From Prevotella sp. E2-28 (GTDB taxonomy: Bacteria > Bacteroidota > Bacteroidia > Bacteroidales > Bacteroidaceae): 64,000 bases of DNA. The translations under genes were made by a program, and so were the position numbers. Under the pieces are notes generated by a model. It saw only the letters and a list, made by a program, of their open reading frames with translations. It ran no database searches and was not told where the DNA came from. How positions within the stretch are numbered: the first letter of the stretch is position 1; each line of letters begins with the position of its first letter. The stretch lies in assembly GCF_022024055.1 (NCBI RefSeq), contig NZ_CP091788.1, forward strand, positions 124,001 to 188,000, read 5' to 3'. Shown here piece after piece: positions 62,892 through 64,000 of the stretch.

Positions 62892-63995
62892 TTAAAAATG
62901 GAATCTGGCAGTCGCCATTATACAAATTTGATGAAAGCCGTACGTCTCGTCGTCGGGCAGCTTGAGCCCATCAGGTTTCGGGAATATCGAAATCTGTCTT
63001 ACAAAGTCCACACCGATACCAGCAGATTTCGACACCATGCACTCCAATCCGAGTGAAAGTCTCGTACCACCACCAAATTCAGTATCTCCGTCATCCTGGC
63101 AATAGGCCAGACCTAACCCCAGCGATCCGTCTATGCGCAACCAGTTTGTGATATTGCCGCCAATCAGGAAACAAGGGCCCAGATACATTAACGTGTAGCT
63201 ATAATCCACTAAATCCCCCATCGTTGCAGCATCTACCTTCGTATAGCTTCCATAGAAGTCGCAGCCGAAGCCATACGCCTTACTGCCTGTGTTTGAAATT
63301 GACAAAGACAGGGCATATCCCCGTTGACTCGACAAATATTCCAAACCATTCCACGTCTGATAATATAATTTTGAGGTAGTCCATGCTGGTCCTATGCTTA
63401 CTTTTACCATGCCACCAAGTGGCTTCTGCTCTGCTTCGAAGTCATAAGTTGCTTCACCGTTAGCATGGGCTATGGAGTCCTGTCGCATATATGCCTTCTG
63501 CATTCTGGCACGTTCCTGTTCCCAGTCTGCCGCCTGCTGTCGTACAATGGCCTGCTGCTTTGTAGAGTCCATCTGCGCGACAACAGAATTTTTTCTTGTG
63601 AATCCCGTGGCTTGCAATTGTGCCACTCGCTCTGCAGAAAGTGTTAGCGATTTGTTCACCTCTCCATCCGTATAGGCTATGGTGCCCTTCAGTCGGTTAT
63701 CTTTTATCTCGCTATTATCTACCACCAATACATTGCCCCCATTACGTGCTGTTTCTGCTATTGCCAGATTCAACGCTCTTGCATACTGGTTTTTCAGCGA
63801 TGTGCTTTTCCCGTCCACGGTCACCTGTCCTATAGCTCTGACCTCGGTTGGCACGCTGTCTGCCGCCCCGTAAATCACAACCCTATTAGTAGGCTGAGCT
63901 GTAAAATCGTGTGTCAACATCTCTGAAGTCACGCTGGGCGAACAACTAACCATCAACACGCTCAGTACAGTCCAAATCAATATCCTTTTCTTCAT
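62892..63995 (-). CDS. Lipoprotein with predicted outer-membrane-barrel C-terminal half
   Basis: 367 residues, complete in the window. Lipobox VLMVSC with Cys18. An N-terminal soluble domain (about 25-120; VVIYGAADSVPTEVRAIGQVTVDGKSTSLKNQYARALNLAIAETARNGGNVLVV) is similar in look to small metal- or peptide-binding BON/YbjQ-like folds. A short charged helix (about 145-185) follows, then a beta-strand-rich part (about 195-367) ending ATARFHF with a terminal Phe. A lipid anchor plus a barrel-like end is unusual. Function unknown. Confidence 0.7.
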   Translation of the reverse strand: MKKRILIWTVLSVLMVSCSPSVTSEMLTHDFTAQPTNRVVIYGAADSVPTEVRAIGQVTVDGKSTSLKNQYARALNLAIAETARNGGNVLVVDNSEIKDNRLKGTIAYTDGEVNKSLTLSAERVAQLQATGFTRKNSVVAQMDSTKQQAIVRQQAADWEQERARMQKAYMRQDSIAHANGEATYDFEAEQKPLGGMVKVSIGPAWTTSKLYYQTWNGLEYLSSQRGYALSLSISNTGSKAYGFGCDFYGSYTKVDAATMGDLVDYSYTLMYLGPCFLIGGNITNWLRIDGSLGLGLAYCQDDGDTEFGGGTRLSLGLECMVSKSAGIGVDFVRQISIFPKPDGLKLPDDETYGFHQICIMATARFHF

Positions 63996-64000
63996 ATTAT

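Overview
The window looks like a chromosomal segment of a Bacteroidales bacterium, most likely Prevotellaceae (Prevotella/Segatella/Xylanibacter-like). Four things point there: SusC/SusD pairs; Bacteroidetes promoters with the -7 element TAnnTTTG and no E. coli-type -35/-10; many Bacteroidetes-only families (DUF3667, DUF6089/PorG, DUF6242, DUF4421, DUF3784); and secreted proteins ending in a DLxGRxV...KGxYIxxGKKxxIK tail that resembles the type IX secretion (T9SS) sorting signal. A GH10 xylanase with two CBM6-like modules and a GH2 beta-galactosidase-type enzyme suggest a gut or rumen glycan degrader. I found no tRNA, rRNA, CRISPR array or transposase. This identification rests on protein reading only; no database search was run.

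Layout. 1-3414: 3' part of a large secreted modular protein. 3697-21166: a seven-gene surface-uptake operon, FAS1 lipoprotein - SusC - SusD - FAS1 - FAS1 - SusC - SusD, with no enzyme or regulator inside it. 21197-21366: two facing terminators around four 21-bp palindromic tandem repeats. 21385-24883 (minus): fumarate reductase/succinate dehydrogenase CAB. 25060-27525: GH2 enzyme. 27556-28212 (minus): upp. 28436-30049: pckA. 30136-31041: DUF3667 membrane protein. 31230-31325: an apparent 31-codon gene with its own promoter, terminator and an FNR-like palindrome. 31539-39695: envelope-biogenesis cluster (DUF6242 lipoprotein, PorG-like, uppS, bamA, three OmpH/Skp paralogues, murI). 39687-42374 (minus): aroQ, O-methyltransferase, rbfA, LolC/E-like permease. 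42517-42813 (minus): DUF3784 protein. 42911-44398: a 1.5-kb unit bounded by imperfect inverted repeats of about 100 bp, carrying a VapE/VirE-like gene that has lost its P-loop in frame. 44708-45784: orphan AAA ATPase. 45841-48866: DUF4421 protein, xerD, lipoprotein. 48931-52076 (minus): GNAT-like protein and parE. 52236-53438: OmpA porin. 53449-57791 (minus): two tandem secreted endonuclease I paralogues and a THUMP-like methyltransferase. 57964-60609: GH10 xylanase. 60610-63995: repeats and three poorly known secreted proteins.

How it fits together. pckA and the fumarate reductase operon are two steps of the phosphoenolpyruvate-oxaloacetate-fumarate-succinate fermentation route typical of this group. 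PorG-like protein, BamA, Skp paralogues, UppS and MurI form one envelope-assembly cluster. Five proteins here carry the T9SS-like tail. The least explained parts are the FAS1-Sus operon, the inverted-repeat-bounded VapE remnant, the small gene at 31230, and the 21-bp palindromic repeats.
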